DNA from: Gammaproteobacteria bacterium
Lineage (GTDB): Bacteria; Pseudomonadota; Gammaproteobacteria; Pseudomonadales; Pseudohongiellaceae
NCBI GenBank assembly: GCA_002711845.1
Contig: PASF01000007.1
Span: 52,635 to 116,634 of the forward strand
Reading direction: 5' to 3'
DNA: 64,000 bases
The stretch's first letter is position 1; each line of letters opens with the position of its first letter. The notes under the pieces were generated by a model. It worked only from the letters and a program-made list of their open reading frames with translations, did not search any database and was not told the DNA's origin. A program made the position numbers and the translations under genes. Shown here one piece after another: positions 47,591 to 57,103 of this stretch.

Positions 47591-50162
47591 ACAACTTTGC
47601 TTAAAAATATGGGCCAACCAAGATTTTCAGAATGAATATGAAAGTCTAAGTCGATACAGCCTAAAACATACAATACGAATCCAAAACGAGGAAATAGACG
47701 GCGCACTAATTGTACGGCTTCTTCAGTGTGCGTCGCATTTCTCGCTTTCTGACCAGCTGCAACATCGAAGAGCATCCTATGAAATCGCGATTAGCTGCGC
47801 CAAGCTAATCGCTTCCATAGAGAGCGAAATAAACTTCGAGAATGCTACTCAACTCATAATATTCATTCTGCAGCGATTAGGAAACTTCCCTGCAGCAGAT
47901 TTCGTTCACGAAAGAATGGAACGTGCGAATAAATCTGAACTGCCTACTTCACTTTGGATGGAAACAGAGGAGCACAAGAATAGGAACACGATAAATATTG
48001 AAAATGGAAAATCAATCGTATTTACAGACTTTCAATCAAAGCTTTGGTCGACGTTAACTAACGAAAAGACTATTACAATTAATGCGCCAACATCAGCGGG
48101 CAAATCATTTGTCTTACAGTCGTATTTAGCGAATTTCTTTACGGAAAAATTTGGCTGTGTCGCGGTATACTTAGTTCCAACTAGGGCGCTGATAAGCCAA
48201 GTAATATCAGACATGAATCGAACCGCACAGGAACATGGTCTCATTCTGGAGATCACAGAAGTTCCGGCGCCGCCTTCGAACAAAGAAAACCATTTGTTCG
48301 TTTTGACTCAAGAGAGATTCCAAATATTATTAGATTCCTACCTTGGGAGTATAGGTATTCTTATTGTTGACGAAGCCCAGAATTTATCTGATGGTTCGAG
48401 GGGCATTCTCTTGCAGTCCGTAATAGAGACTGCATCGAAAAGGGATGTTGACCTGAAGCTGTTGTTTGGATGTCCCAATGCACTAAATCCAGAGATATTG
48501 CCTGCCTTGTTCGGCAGAAACGATTCATCTGAGGTTGTAAGCACTGAGGAGTCGCCCGTTCTACAGAACCTTATCGCAATTGAAACGGACCCCTATATAA
48601 ATAATGTCGCGTATGTTAGCCGGATTGCTAAAAATAAACGTCCTACTGATGCGATAAAAGTGTGGTTTGAGACAGAGCTCGTAGATGAAGATAAGACAGT
48701 TGCTAATCTTGCATACTATTTCGGAAAGAATGCAATAAATATAATATACGGCAGCGAACCTGTAAAATGCGAAAACCTAGCAAAACTTTTAATGAACATC
48801 ATAATCAGCGACGAAGCAACGGCTAATGACGAAGAGCTCAACGAGTTTAGTGAATTCATCAAAGAGCATATACATAAGGATTTCTATTTGGTTGAAACAA
48901 TCAAATACGGCGTAGCTTATCACTATGGAAAAATGCCTAGTTTCTTAAGAAAGGGAATAGAGTCGCTAGCAAAAAAGGGAAAGATCAAATATATAGTGTG
49001 TACCAGCACCTTGCTCCAGGGGATAAACCTTCCCGCTCAGAATATATTCATAGCGAAACCTACTAAAGGCAAAGACTCAGAGAACAGAAACGTGATTCCG
49101 CTGGCATCTGCTGAGTTCTGGAACTTATGCGGTCGTGCCGGTCGGCTAACCAAAGATTATGAAGGCAATATATATCTCATCAATCTCGATAAATGGCTTG
49201 AGAACCCAATCAACGAAGAGAAGTACAAAGCAATTTCCCCAGCATTCGAAGATATTCTCATTACAGAAACCCCAAGAATTATCGACTACATTGAGTCCAG
49301 AGGTGAGTATTCTGGTGGTAATAAGGAGCTGATAGAAAGCGCTTTTATGAAAATGTATATCGAGAATAACGAAAATACATTAACTGAGTCCTTGGAGAAA
49401 TACAAAGAATTACAACTATCTCGAGCTCATGAAATACCCAATCTAATGGAGAAACTAGGTCAAGAGATCAACATACCAAATGAGGTATCCAAAAAGAACC
49501 CATCTATTTCCGTGTTCGATCAGCAAAGAATGTTAAATTATTTGGTAAAGAGGATCGCGGAGAAAGGGGCTCGCTATGTAATACCGCCCCACCCGCTAAG
49601 CGACTACAAAGAAATCAGTTTGTCCTACCTCCAGCTGTTTAAGCGCATACATACTTATTTCGAAAGAAAGTCTTCTCGGGACAATTCACATAATTACTTC
49701 TATCCACTGGCGATACTCTGGATGAAAGGACTCACATATCATCAATTGCTCAGCAATAAGATTGAGTACAAGAAAACCAAGAGGAAAAGAGGAGTCCCCG
49801 ACGCCAATGTTGAAGCCAGAGGGCTATTCGATGATATAGAATCAGCACTAAGATTTCGTTACGTTAAGTTTACCCGATGCTACATTGATCTCCTGAAGCA
49901 TGCTCTTGAGTCGAGCAATAATGGGGACTATATCTCGTCTATCCCTCCAATATACTTGTTCCTGGAGCTTGGTGCTTCTTCCAAAACAATGATTTCACTG
50001 ATGAGTATGGGCATCACAAGAGCAACATCCTTTATAATTTCCAAAGAAGCCCCGCGGTCAGATATGGATAGAGATAGCGTCAGGGGATGGCTCTCTAAAG
50101 CGGATATAAGGGTATTTGATCTCCCCAAAGTTCTACAAGGTGAACTTACAGGATCTTTATAG
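47583..50162 (+). CDS. hamB: Hachiman defence helicase HamB
   Basis: Superfamily 2 helicase of 859 residues, the sensor part of Hachiman. The P-loop is NAPTSAGKS (from residue 167, Lys174), motif II is DEAQ (from Asp263), a VCTSTLLQGINLPA motif (V-like) and RAGR (motif VI, CGRAGRLTKD) follow. The C-terminal third has no recognisable domain. It is translated from an ATG inside the hamA end, so the two subunits are made together. Three bases after its stop comes an IS66 remnant, which marks a module border. Confidence 0.88.
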   Translation: MIEQLCLKIWANQDFQNEYESLSRYSLKHTIRIQNEEIDGALIVRLLQCASHFSLSDQLQHRRASYEIAISCAKLIASIESEINFENATQLIIFILQRLGNFPAADFVHERMERANKSELPTSLWMETEEHKNRNTINIENGKSIVFTDFQSKLWSTLTNEKTITINAPTSAGKSFVLQSYLANFFTEKFGCVAVYLVPTRALISQVISDMNRTAQEHGLILEITEVPAPPSNKENHLFVLTQERFQILLDSYLGSIGILIVDEAQNLSDGSRGILLQSVIETASKRDVDLKLLFGCPNALNPEILPALFGRNDSSEVVSTEESPVLQNLIAIETDPYINNVAYVSRIAKNKRPTDAIKVWFETELVDEDKTVANLAYYFGKNAINIIYGSEPVKCENLAKLLMNIIISDEATANDEELNEFSEFIKEHIHKDFYLVETIKYGVAYHYGKMPSFLRKGIESLAKKGKIKYIVCTSTLLQGINLPAQNIFIAKPTKGKDSENRNVIPLASAEFWNLCGRAGRLTKDYEGNIYLINLDKWLENPINEEKYKAISPAFEDILITETPRIIDYIESRGEYSGGNKELIESAFMKMYIENNENTLTESLEKYKELQLSRAHEIPNLMEKLGQEINIPNEVSKKNPSISVFDQQRMLNYLVKRIAEKGARYVIPPHPLSDYKEISLSYLQLFKRIHTYFERKSSRDNSHNYFYPLAILWMKGLTYHQLLSNKIEYKKTKRKRGVPDANVEARGLFDDIESALRFRYVKFTRCYIDLLKHALESSNNGDYISSIPPIYLFLELGASSKTMISLMSMGITRATSFIISKEAPRSDMDRDSVRGWLSKADIRVFDLPKVLQGELTGSL

Positions 50163-50164
50163 CG

Positions 50165-50305
50165 GGTTCATTCAAGCTACTGAATGGGCACGATCCCTAC
50201 ACCTATCTAAAAGATGTACTGTCCAGACTGCCAACCCAAAAGGCCAGTGCCATTAATGAGCTACTGCCACACAATTGGCGGCCGGAAAACGAGATCAAGG
50301 TGTGA
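50165..50305 (+). pseudogene. IS66 family transposase fragment, C-terminus only
   Basis: Reading in frame from the base after hamB gives KLLNGHDPYTYLKDVL and SRLPTQKASAINELLPHNW before a stop at 50303-50305. This is the C-terminus of an IS66-type TnpC transposase. The rest of the element is gone, so it is a scar. No terminal inverted repeat can be placed with confidence. Confidence 0.75.
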
Positions 50306-50332
50306 TGGATAGGCGGTTACCGTCTGGTTGCG

Positions 50333-50800
50333 CTACCTAAACAATCTATTAGGAATCCACCAAACGAAGAACGCCATTCCGAATAGCTCGACCAGCGATT
50401 GAGCGACAATTACGATCGCCGCAGCCTCCCACCCAACAGGCAACGACAGCGCCACCGGTAATACAAGAAAGGAGTTTCGAGTCGCCAGACTGAAAGCCAG
50501 AGTTCGGCCTTGCGCGGTGGGGAGTTTTAGGAGGATCGCGATAATCTTGGCAGCTCCAGCTGCAATAAACAGGAATATCACAAAGAATGGGGTAATCAGA
50601 AGAAGTACATCCAGCTTATCCGTGACGACCCCTACGTGAGCCCCAGCGATAAGTAGCAGCACCACGGCCAGCAGCGGAACCGGGCACCACGCCAGCGGTT
50701 CCGTAAGGGCTTTGCGAGCAGGTACAGCCGCTGTCCACCACTCTGTCCCCGCAGCGCCAATCAGAGGTATTAGGATGATGAGAAGAGCCGGCCAGAGCAC
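50333..50800 (-). pseudogene. C-terminal half of a bile acid/arsenite-type transporter
   Basis: About 155 residues with several membrane helices. The segment TRNSFLVLPVALSLPVGWEAAAIVIVAQSLVELFGM is typical of the arsenic-resistance members of the bile acid:sodium symporter group. Full proteins have about 310 residues and ten helices, so the N-terminal half is missing. The break falls where the IS3-like sequence begins, which suggests that insertion removed it. It keeps an open frame, but a working transporter is unlikely. Confidence 0.65.
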
Positions 50801-50884
50801 CGCAGGGCTAAGAATAGCCGTCGGGTTCTACGCCGATTACACGGACACTTCAGAAAGGCCTCAAAATAGGCAAAAGGAGTGTTT

Positions 50885-51160
50885 ATGTCGAAGAGAGGAA
50901 ACTTTAGCCCTGGATTCAAACAAGGTGCCGTAGAGCAGGTTAACCAGCCCAGTGTCAGCTGTGCCCAGATTGCCCGCGAGCGGAGCATAGGCGCCAGTCT
51001 CCTGTCGCGCTGGAATCTTCGCCTCTCTAACCGCAAGGCCGCAGTGTGGGTTGGGTGCCGTCATGGTGCTGCACGCCAGCGCAGTAGCGGGGAACGGGAA
51101 TCGGTCAGCTCGGCAAGAACGGCAAAATATAATTTCGAGAAAATACCTTCAAGCAGTTGA
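50885..51160 (+). pseudogene. IS3 family OrfA fragment
   Basis: The N-terminus MSKRGNFSPGFKQGAVEQV, followed by SCAQIARERSIGASLLSRW, is the helix-turn-helix start of an IS3/IS911-type OrfA. After about 45 residues the homology fades and the frame runs into unrelated sequence, so the element is degenerate. An AAGGAGTGTTT lies before the start. No OrfB follows. Confidence 0.75.
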
Positions 51161-51448
51161 TATAACAAAGTATTTTTACAACAAATAAGTGGTGAAGAGA
51201 CACGGATGCAGTCCCTGGTTAGGCCCTTACTACTCCGATTTTCAAGGCTCATTCTTAGCATTTAACTAAGCTGCCACGACGGTTTTGTTAAATAATTCCA
51301 TCGCGTGACACTGAAGTTCATTGACGATAAACTCATTTGGCCATTCAGTGCGAGAGTCCTAAGTCGAGATTGTGTGCTTGCTGGGATGGTTTGGACGTAC
51401 CCGTAGTATACATTTTTCGAGTCCTATTCACCTACGTTCGGAGGGTAA
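51161..51448. other. Gap without a recognisable gene
   Basis: About 290 AT-rich bases. A minus-strand frame ends with VNELQCHAMELFNKTVVAA before a stop near 51272, which could be a transposase tail, but I could not confirm a family. Nothing else is seen. Confidence 0.4.
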
Positions 51449-51814
51449 ATGAAGCTCCGCATACACGCCGAAGATAGAAGCGATTCGACCAACTTTTTCG
51501 ATTTCGATCTATCTCTAAAACCTTCTGGACCCCAAGCCTCGAGAGAAGAAGTTGAATTTTTTAGCGAAATTAAGAATAAGATTAACTTTATACATCACGT
51601 GGCGACAGAACATTTGTACGAGATTCTGGATAGAAGCTCTTCGAGGTACAAAGGCGGATACATTATTGACTCTGTAAAGATTCGAAGAGTCAAAGGGCAC
51701 TTCGAAACAAAATTGTCAGGCTATTTTGAGAATGATGACGACTATATCTGGTGGGTTAAACTAGGGGACTCTATTGATCCATATGGGGTTACTGAGCTTG
51801 GGAGACAGCGATAG
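51449..51814 (+). CDS. Unknown small protein upstream of the methylase-McrB-DUF2357 trio
   Basis: A 121-residue protein that I do not recognise. It begins MKLRIHAEDRSDSTNFFDFDLS and continues with charged, mixed alpha/beta sequence (YKGGYIIDSVKIRRVKGHFETKLSGYF). There is no signal peptide or membrane helix. It has a good ribosome site (GGAGG, 5 bases before the ATG) and codon use like its neighbours, so it is probably a real gene. It is 199 bases before the methylase gene on the same strand. It could be a controller or accessory protein, but no DNA-binding motif is visible. Confidence 0.6.
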   Translation: MKLRIHAEDRSDSTNFFDFDLSLKPSGPQASREEVEFFSEIKNKINFIHHVATEHLYEILDRSSSRYKGGYIIDSVKIRRVKGHFETKLSGYFENDDDYIWWVKLGDSIDPYGVTELGRQR

Positions 51815-52013
51815 GCCAATAGATTCGCAATATCCCCTGTCTTAAGGTAAATAGCAGAGCGATCTGCCGGATGGCTTAATTTGCTCAAACCACAAGTGTT
51901 CGCGTTGGCGCATTGTGAAACTTCGAATTCCTGATAAACCCTTAATCCGATTTAGTCAGCGTAGATTTTAGCGAACTTGAAAGTAAAAACAGTATTCTAA
52001 GGACAAACGCGCC

Positions 52014-53267
52014 ATGACGCCGTTAGCAGCAATCGATTTCTCTAAGCGAGATGAAGCTCCGTTGGATGAAGCTTCTTTGGTTAGAGAGTACCCCCAATTA
52101 ATAAAGTATATGGGATCTAAAGCAAAGATAATCAATTTTGTTGCAGAGTCCATAAGCTCCATCCATGATGGCGGCGTGGTATGCGACCTATTCAGTGGAG
52201 CTTCAAGTCTTTCAGGCGCCCTAGGTGCTGCATACCCTATTATCTCAAATGACATACAACACTATTCCGCTCATATAGCATCGGTATACTTGAAACCGAT
52301 ACAGGACTTCAATGTCGATGAACTTTACGAAAGCGCAAAAATAAATTATTGCCAAGCGAAGAATAAAATCGGGAAGGATCTTGAATACGTCGGGTTCACC
52401 TCTCTGGCTGAATTTAATGAAATAGAAGAACGCAATCGGCTATTAATAAATAGAAATTTCCGTCATAAATATCACTTGTTTTTAAAATCATATTCAGGGA
52501 CTTGGTGGTCGGCAGAGCAATGTATTTGGATAGATGCAATAAAACAAGCTATCGATGATCGTATAAAAAGTAAGGAATGGGGAAGTGCCGAGTATTCACT
52601 CGCAATGTCGGTCCTTATGCACGCGATGGCATACACTAGCCAGGGTACAGGCCACTACGCCCAGTACAGAGATGCAAAAACTGACTCTTCGATGCAAGAC
52701 ATAAATATCTATAGGCAAAAGAAGCTCCAAGACATTTTTCTGAGGAAGCTAAACCAGATTCTAGTCTGGTCCAAGAATAGTGTTATCGATCTAAAACACA
52801 CCATTACAACACTAGACTACAAAGATTGCCTTGCTAGGTTAAGTGGAGGGACGGTCTATGCAGATCCTCCGTACGCGTTTGTCCACTATAGCCGGTTTTA
52901 TCACGCAATGGAGACGTTAGCCCTTTACGATTTTCCAGATCTACAGGTAAAAGGCGGGCACGTCGTAAAAGGTCGATACAGAGAAATACGTCACCAGTCA
53001 CCATTCTGCATAAAATCACAAGTGGAGGGCGCATTTGTTGATTTATTTTCGGGAATCCAAAAATCAGGAAGTAATTTGGCTCTAAGCTACAGTCATACAG
53101 CGATGATCAGCCTGGAACATTTGTTAAGAATCTCAGAGAGGGTGCTCAAGTCAAACTTTGAAGTTTGGGTAGAAGAGCTTGACCATAAACATATGACTAT
53201 GGGGCGCCAAAACGATAGGCATCGTGAAGTAAAGGAACTCATACTACTGGCGAGAAAGAAAAAATGA
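52014..53267 (+). CDS. D12-class DNA N6-adenine methyltransferase
   Basis: A 417-residue DNA adenine methylase of the Dam/D12 type. Motif order is X (LIKYMGSKAKI), I (VVCDLFSGASSLSGALG), a long central target-recognition region, then IV as DPPY (from Asp284, VYADPPYAF). The order X-I-TRD-IV fits the alpha class. It is larger than Dam, so the target is probably not GATC; it cannot be read. The start has AAGGA upstream. It overlaps the next gene by 4 bases (ATGA). Its expected task is to protect host DNA from the two genes that follow. Confidence 0.88.
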   Translation: MTPLAAIDFSKRDEAPLDEASLVREYPQLIKYMGSKAKIINFVAESISSIHDGGVVCDLFSGASSLSGALGAAYPIISNDIQHYSAHIASVYLKPIQDFNVDELYESAKINYCQAKNKIGKDLEYVGFTSLAEFNEIEERNRLLINRNFRHKYHLFLKSYSGTWWSAEQCIWIDAIKQAIDDRIKSKEWGSAEYSLAMSVLMHAMAYTSQGTGHYAQYRDAKTDSSMQDINIYRQKKLQDIFLRKLNQILVWSKNSVIDLKHTITTLDYKDCLARLSGGTVYADPPYAFVHYSRFYHAMETLALYDFPDLQVKGGHVVKGRYREIRHQSPFCIKSQVEGAFVDLFSGIQKSGSNLALSYSHTAMISLEHLLRISERVLKSNFEVWVEELDHKHMTMGRQNDRHREVKELILLARKKK

Positions 53268-55003
53268 CCAAGGGACTCGATGCATTAAAAGTTTCACTTA
53301 CAAAAAACGGTTACTTTAAAGTAGCCGAAGTTATTAAACTACACCCTCGGAACGAAATTCTCGATAATATTAATGGGGTTTATGATGGTATAAATATTGA
53401 GCCCGCTCAGATTAAAGGGATGCTGTCCTATGATGAAAAAAGCAATGAATTCCCCGAAGTATGGGACGAGATAAGAAGTTTTAGCTCCCAGGCTGTTGAT
53501 GCTTTGGTCTTTATCTCCATAATCTATTCGCACAAAAAACTAATAGAAGTTTTATCCGAGTCCAAGTTATCGGAAATGAGAGGCTGCCTTAAGCGGGAGA
53601 ACTTGGGCGAGAAAGAATATACCAACTTGGTATACTCAATGTCGAACCTAGGAATGTGTCCAATTAAAAGAGGTGCAAACGAAACATACTATGATGTATC
53701 ACCGCTATTTCAATTAGAGATTGGACCTCTTGTAAAAAAAGTAATCAGGCTAAAGCTTCGGAAAACAGGCTGGATAGAACCTGCGAGCGACGATTACTTC
53801 TCGCGTGATTTTTACGAACAATGCGCATACTACAAGTTTCAAGATGTATTAGGTATCTCGATAGAACAATTTCGGCAATGGTTGGATGGCTTTGAGGTTA
53901 AGAAAGAAGAGCCGCCGGTTATATCCCTCGCAGAGGAGAGCGTCGAAACCAGCGTTACTTTGGTCTCTGCGCTAGCCGCGAAGCCCTTTGTCATCTTGGC
54001 AGGTACGACTGGTACTGGAAAAACTAAAACGATCCGCGACCTGGCGATGAAAATAAATCCGGTTAGAGACATTCCCGATTTTAATCATGCGTTTATCCCC
54101 GTCGAGGCAGGCTGGACAGACGGAAGGCATTTGCTCGGCTACAAAAACCCTTTTGGCCGGTCTGGAGAAACGTATGTATCTACAAAGCTAGTGGATACGC
54201 TCCTAAAAGCAAACTATTTCAGTGACACTCCTTTTTTCATAATCCTTGATGAGATGAACCTTTCTCATGTGGAAATGTACTTCTCAAGATTTCTTTCCTT
54301 AATGGAAACGTCCAGTGACGAGCGGCCGGAGCCAGTCCTCGGGTTAGATGAGCTGGTTCTGCTCTATAAATCAGGCACCACGGATTCTGTCCAAACTACA
54401 TATATACTCAATGCCATAAAGAACAAAGGACTTCACCTCACTAAGAACGTGTATTTTATTGGCACCGTTAATATGGACGAGACGACATATATGTTCTCTC
54501 CGAAAGTTTTGGATCGATCCTTTGTCATCAGCTACGCGCCGCCTAAACCTTCAGATGTCGGGTACGAGTTTACCATTACAGAGACTGATAAACTCGTGGC
54601 CACAACAACCGAAATAGCGGATTTCCTGGGTGATAACAGTAAAGTCGAACTTAGTTCAGATTTTGATCCTTACCTGGATGACCTTTTCGGAGCTCTCGGT
54701 AAGTTTAAGTTCGGTCCTAGATCCACAAATGAAGTACGTCAATATATCTCCGTGTGCACCAGAATAGATTCAGCATTTGGCACTCACGCGAGCTACAAAG
54801 ACAAAGCTTCAGTGCTGGACCGCTTAACTGTTCAAAAAATCCTGCCAAAGATACATGGGAACAGAGATGCGCTACTACCCGTTTTCAACGCATTGAAAAC
54901 TGTTTTTGAGCGCGAAAAACTGACAGATTCGAATAGACGGTTAGAGCTAATGCGCAAGGAAGTTATGACCACAGGTTTTGCAAGTTATTTCTCCGCGATC
55001 TGA
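53264..55003 (+). CDS. McrB-type AAA+ NTPase
   Basis: A 579-residue motor of the McrB family. The N-terminal part (residues 1-230) is an unrecognised, probably DNA-reading domain. The AAA+ core starts at the P-loop GTTGTGKT (residues 247-254), then FIILDEMNLSHVEMYFSRFLS (Walker B and the conserved MNLS segment) and GTVNMDETTYMFSPKVLDR (from residue 400), all typical of McrB-like GTPases. Stop and next start share one base (TGATG), so motor and nuclease are made together, as in McrBC and LlaJI-type systems. Confidence 0.87.
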   Translation: MTKGLDALKVSLTKNGYFKVAEVIKLHPRNEILDNINGVYDGINIEPAQIKGMLSYDEKSNEFPEVWDEIRSFSSQAVDALVFISIIYSHKKLIEVLSESKLSEMRGCLKRENLGEKEYTNLVYSMSNLGMCPIKRGANETYYDVSPLFQLEIGPLVKKVIRLKLRKTGWIEPASDDYFSRDFYEQCAYYKFQDVLGISIEQFRQWLDGFEVKKEEPPVISLAEESVETSVTLVSALAAKPFVILAGTTGTGKTKTIRDLAMKINPVRDIPDFNHAFIPVEAGWTDGRHLLGYKNPFGRSGETYVSTKLVDTLLKANYFSDTPFFIILDEMNLSHVEMYFSRFLSLMETSSDERPEPVLGLDELVLLYKSGTTDSVQTTYILNAIKNKGLHLTKNVYFIGTVNMDETTYMFSPKVLDRSFVISYAPPKPSDVGYEFTITETDKLVATTTEIADFLGDNSKVELSSDFDPYLDDLFGALGKFKFGPRSTNEVRQYISVCTRIDSAFGTHASYKDKASVLDRLTVQKILPKIHGNRDALLPVFNALKTVFEREKLTDSNRRLELMRKEVMTTGFASYFSAI

Positions 55004-56880
55004 TGCGAGTACGAAAGCTTGTCATACAAGAATTCGGCATAAAGTTTAGTCTCTATCCGAATGGAGCGCGAACCTTTGACGACGATCTGTTACAAGACGC
55101 GGCGGATAGTGTTGTGCGATTTATTCCGGATGTTAGCGCTCCCATGGGGGTAGCTCCGTTAGCATATGAAGAAGACAGTGATATTTTTCAGAAAATACAG
55201 CTACGTGATAATACTGAGTATGATTTCTCAATAGAGCTTCCTTTAAATAAAGGCCAGTTTTTGGATAAATGCAAGAATAACCCCTTGTATCCGTTTTCCA
55301 ATGAATCCCTGAGAGATGTTGTTAAATTTAACGGCCCCGACTCCTGCGCTGAGCTAAACGGAAACAGATATCGAGTAACTGGGAGGCTAAATTTCGAGGG
55401 ACGCGCCGGCACATCGTATTTAGATGTAACTGTCGAACACGGGACCAAACTCCTCATTCCTGTGGAAGTTCTAACTCAAAAATTAGATTATCATGCAGAA
55501 TTTCAGCAACTTCTCCATCAAATATCCGAATACAGTGCGGAGCTTATAATTCGGTTTGACTATGCCACTGAAACTACTTTTGGAGTTTCAAGTGAAAGAG
55601 ATAGTTCACCAATGACGGAGCTTATGGCGTACCGCCGTTTGTTCCGAGATGGAAGGTTAGTTAATTATCTAAGGGAGATAATGAGCAACCCCTCTGAAAT
55701 GCGTTCGGCGCTAGCAGTAAAAGAGAGTACAGCGTTCGTAGTTAACCCGGATTGGGCAAAGTTAGCGGAATCGTCAGTGGATTATGACTTCCAGATTGGA
55801 GGTCCCTTACAAAGTTTTTTCGGTGGATATACCCCAAATGCCCTTCCGGAAAGAAGGATAAAAATATCTTTTGACACCGATGCCAATCGATTCATAAAGA
55901 GTTCACTCACCATTCTCCGCACGCGATTAGAGCATCTTGACGATAGAATGCCTAAAAAGTATAACGCCTCAAAAATGGCGATGAAACAGTGGATTAGGCA
56001 GCTGGAGTTGGTGCTTTTAGACCCATTTTGGTCAGGCGTAGGAATAAGTGAAGGTTTTCCTAACTCGATGGTACTTGCTAATCGTAAAGGCTATCGAGAA
56101 TACATGATGTTGTATTTATCGTTTGGGCTGAGCTTAAAGCTTGAGACAGAAGCTACACTGCTTTCAGGTGGTGGTGATATTAAACCAGTTTTCCAATTGT
56201 ACGAGATTTGGTGCTATCTGATGGTTCACAATGTCTTGTGCAGAATAACATGCTCAGCGGGTACTCCTGAGCTATCTTTCCTTGATAAAGACAAACGGTT
56301 TGTGAAAGAGCTGATAAGTGCCAACGACAACCCGATCAGCTTCATATATACAGAAGACGATACAGTAGCAAACCTGAGCCTTTACTATAATAAAACCTTT
56401 AGTCGAATTGACGATCGTGCTACCCAATGGGCAGATTCTTACTCTGGCGTCTTCAATCCTGACATAAGCATTTCGATCGATACAGGCAGTGGTGTTGTTC
56501 ATTGGATACATTTTGATGCGAAGTATCGTCTAGATCTGTCTCAATTTCGACGTGCGTTATCAAGTGGCGAGCCCTCCTCTTCATTTAAAAGGGAAGATAT
56601 TCATAAAATGCATACATATCGAGACGCAGTTCTTGGAACCAGAGGAAGCTATGTATTGTACCCAGGCAGTGAAATTTTAAATGAGATATACGTAAGAAAT
56701 CCGAACAAAGCGTATCGATCTTCCAATTTGGTTCCCAGTGTAGGGGCATTCCCGCTAAAGCCGACATCCGCCCACGAACAAGAGGAACAGCTGGCTGCAA
56801 TTGGCGAGCATATTGTAAACTGCATAAAACTGTTGTCTAAGGGTGAAACAGAGTACCGCGAAGAGCTCGGGCTTTCTTGA
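55003..56880 (+). CDS. DUF2357 protein with PD-(D/E)XK nuclease domain (McrC analogue)
   Basis: A 625-residue protein of the DUF2357/DUF524 group. The N-terminal half is the DUF2357 part (SIELPLNKGQFLDKCKNNPLYPF-like region and after). The nuclease core lies near residues 487-530: Asp487 in FNPDISISI, then Asp505 and Lys507 in HFDAKYRLD, and HKMHTYRDAV further on. It takes the place of McrC as the cutting subunit for the McrB-like motor. Whether cleavage depends on methylated or unmethylated sites cannot be told; the linked methylase favours protection of host DNA. Confidence 0.83.
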   Translation: MRVRKLVIQEFGIKFSLYPNGARTFDDDLLQDAADSVVRFIPDVSAPMGVAPLAYEEDSDIFQKIQLRDNTEYDFSIELPLNKGQFLDKCKNNPLYPFSNESLRDVVKFNGPDSCAELNGNRYRVTGRLNFEGRAGTSYLDVTVEHGTKLLIPVEVLTQKLDYHAEFQQLLHQISEYSAELIIRFDYATETTFGVSSERDSSPMTELMAYRRLFRDGRLVNYLREIMSNPSEMRSALAVKESTAFVVNPDWAKLAESSVDYDFQIGGPLQSFFGGYTPNALPERRIKISFDTDANRFIKSSLTILRTRLEHLDDRMPKKYNASKMAMKQWIRQLELVLLDPFWSGVGISEGFPNSMVLANRKGYREYMMLYLSFGLSLKLETEATLLSGGGDIKPVFQLYEIWCYLMVHNVLCRITCSAGTPELSFLDKDKRFVKELISANDNPISFIYTEDDTVANLSLYYNKTFSRIDDRATQWADSYSGVFNPDISISIDTGSGVVHWIHFDAKYRLDLSQFRRALSSGEPSSSFKREDIHKMHTYRDAVLGTRGSYVLYPGSEILNEIYVRNPNKAYRSSNLVPSVGAFPLKPTSAHEQEEQLAAIGEHIVNCIKLLSKGETEYREELGLS

Positions 56881-56999
56881 AGAAAGAGATCTTACATGGT
56901 GACCGTTAACCAAACTCAATTTATAGTAAAAAAAATTGCAATAGCGCCGTTTGGCGTCTATAACACTAATTGAAAGCCAGCAGGAAGCAGTGATGGTTT

Positions 57000-57031
57000 G
57001 CGAAGCCTAGCTATGAATAGCTAGGCTTCGC
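57000..57031. terminator. Perfect 15-bp inverted repeat between converging genes
   Basis: GCGAAGCCTAGCTAT and its exact complement are separated by GA only. It lies 120 bases after the DUF2357 stop. No T run follows on either strand. It may be a terminator or a protein-binding palindrome. Confidence 0.6.
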
Positions 57032-57083
57032 AGGTCGTTCGAGCGGATGCGTTAGGCACTAACGATTTTCACGGAATAATCGA

Positions 57084-57099
57084 GGGGGCCGAGGCCCCC
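57084..57099. terminator. GC-rich hairpin just after the radC-like gene
   Basis: GGGGGCC and GGCCCCC form a perfect 7-bp stem with a 2-base loop, 5 bases beyond the stop of the minus-strand radC-like gene. A short T-rich stretch follows on that strand. Confidence 0.55.
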
Positions 57100-57103
57100 A
57101 AAC

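Noticed and set aside
50770..51036. Minus-strand frame over the IS3 fragment
   Set aside because: It is antisense to a recognisable OrfA N-terminus and shows no features of its own.
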